A DNA stretch of 64,000 nucleotides from Qipengyuania pelagi (GTDB lineage: Bacteria; Pseudomonadota; Alphaproteobacteria; Sphingomonadales; Sphingomonadaceae), in NCBI RefSeq assembly GCF_009827295.1, contig NZ_WTYD01000001.1:1116001-1180000 (forward strand), read 5' to 3'. The translations under genes and the position numbers were made by a program. The notes below the pieces were generated by a model, which had not been told where the DNA came from, ran no database searches, and saw nothing but the letters and a program-made list of their open reading frames with translations. Below, piece by piece: positions 63,455 through 64,000 of the stretch. Position 1 is the first letter of the stretch. The number at the start of each line of letters is the position of its first letter.

Positions 63455-64000
63455 GTGTACGCAAGCTGGAACGCGCCCCTGGGCGATCACGGGCGAAGCC
63501 AGGAACTTGTGCTGTCCTTCGAGAAGGGACGGCGATCGCGTCTGCTGGTCCTTCCGCCGTTGTTCGACGAGCACAACAAGCTGCGTCGACAGATCGTCGA
63601 GGTGATGCGCCGTCTCGATGGGGCTGGAATCGACAGCGTCCTGCCCGATCTTCCAGGCTGCAATGAAAGCCCTGCCCCGCTTGAGACTCAATCGCTCACC
63701 GACTGGCGCGCCGCCATCGGCGAAGCGGCGCACCATTTCGAAGCCACGCATGTTCTGGCCATTCGCGGCGGTGCGCTGATCGCGCCCGATCACCTACCCG
63801 GTTTCCTCTATGCTCCCGCGAAAGGCCGCCAGATCCTGCGTGCACTGCTCCGGGCGCGCACCATCGCCTCGCGCGAAGCGGGGCGCGAGGAGAAGGTCGA
63901 GACCTTGCTTGAGACCGGTCGCGAGCAGGGTTTGGAACTGGCCGGGTGGCACTTATCCGCCAGGATGATTGCGGAACTCGAACAGGCCGAAGCGCCCGCA
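63455..64000 (+). CDS. Exosortase A-associated hydrolase, partial (runs off right edge)
   Basis: GTG at 63455 opens a frame that continues to the right edge (182 codons seen). The start (RLLVLPPLFDEHNKLRRQIV, then DSVLPDLPGCNES) resembles alpha/beta-hydrolase proteins of XrtA loci, called hydrolase 1 or 2 in TIGR03100/TIGR03101. The classical nucleophile elbow GxSxG is replaced by ALIAPDH or not reached, so it may be an inactive or distant member. It may release the product from the carrier protein, which is inference. Confidence 0.7.
   Translation, partial: MYASWNAPLGDHGRSQELVLSFEKGRRSRLLVLPPLFDEHNKLRRQIVEVMRRLDGAGIDSVLPDLPGCNESPAPLETQSLTDWRAAIGEAAHHFEATHVLAIRGGALIAPDHLPGFLYAPAKGRQILRALLRARTIASREAGREEKVETLLETGREQGLELAGWHLSARMIAELEQAEAPA

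Noticed and set aside
1..64000. tRNA, rRNA, CRISPR arrays, insertion sequences, prophage genes
   Set aside because: No cloverleaf-like sequence, spaced repeat array, transposase or phage gene was recognised by reading either strand.

Overview
The window is high-GC, gene-dense alphaproteobacterial chromosome. The best fit is Sphingomonadales, probably Erythrobacteraceae. This rests on an exosortase A (XrtA) exopolysaccharide locus, a DUF1467 protein, an interrupted-S1 RNase E, an RF2 gene without a frameshift, and a dispersed inverted repeat typical of that group. I see no tRNA, rRNA, CRISPR array, insertion sequence or prophage.

Layout. (1) 1-3154: a degenerate phosphotransfer-like protein and, divergently, an 873-residue membrane-anchored coiled-coil protein. 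(2) 22550 down to 3165, all on the minus strand: a near-continuous NADH dehydrogenase (complex I) array, nuoA-B-C-D-E-F-G-H-I-J-K-L-M-N. A lipoprotein gene and four very small genes are interleaved in it. It continues into birA, coaX, rnj (RNase J) and a DUF1467 gene. Most junctions are 1-4 base start/stop overlaps, so the interleaved small genes are almost certainly co-translated with complex I. (3) 22700-31726: metabolic and maintenance genes, namely an aldehyde dehydrogenase and thiolase (divergent), two small secreted proteins, a 2-hydroxyacid dehydrogenase, a SnoaL-like protein, a GNAT enzyme, a flavin oxidoreductase with a C-terminal cysteine cluster, a lipoprotein methyltransferase and prfB. 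(4) 31836-38654: penicillin-binding protein 1A and an N-acetylmuramoyl-L-alanine amidase, divergent from rne. (5) 38721-43471: a small surface-polymer island with a nucleotidyltransferase, a flippase, a CDP-glycerol transferase-like enzyme, a HAD phosphatase and an SDR. (6) 43573-46733: sdhB without its partner subunits, a hotdog thioesterase, zapE and pirin. (7) 46755-64000: the XrtA/PEP-CTERM exopolysaccharide locus.

The XrtA locus has three blocks. The main minus-strand operon (59005 to 46755) holds the export lipoprotein, chain-length regulator, tyrosine autokinase, outer-membrane protein, ATPase, deacetylase, FemAB protein, glycosyltransferase, XrtA itself and an asparagine synthase-like amidotransferase. 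A second minus-strand pair (61940 to 59179) is an acyl-CoA ligase and a PLP decarboxylase. A plus-strand set (61961 to the right edge) is a GNAT/FemAB-like protein, an acyl carrier protein and a partial hydrolase. The last two blocks together look like an adenylation/carrier module attached to the polymer and protein-sorting machinery. No PEP-CTERM substrate, EpsI or priming glycosyltransferase is in the window.

The least explained items are the extra genes inside the nuo operon, the lipoprotein methyltransferase, the cysteine-cluster flavin enzyme, the polyol-phosphate-like polymer island, and the carrier-protein module of the XrtA locus. Functions are assigned from sequence motifs, gene order and remembered family descriptions; no database search was possible.
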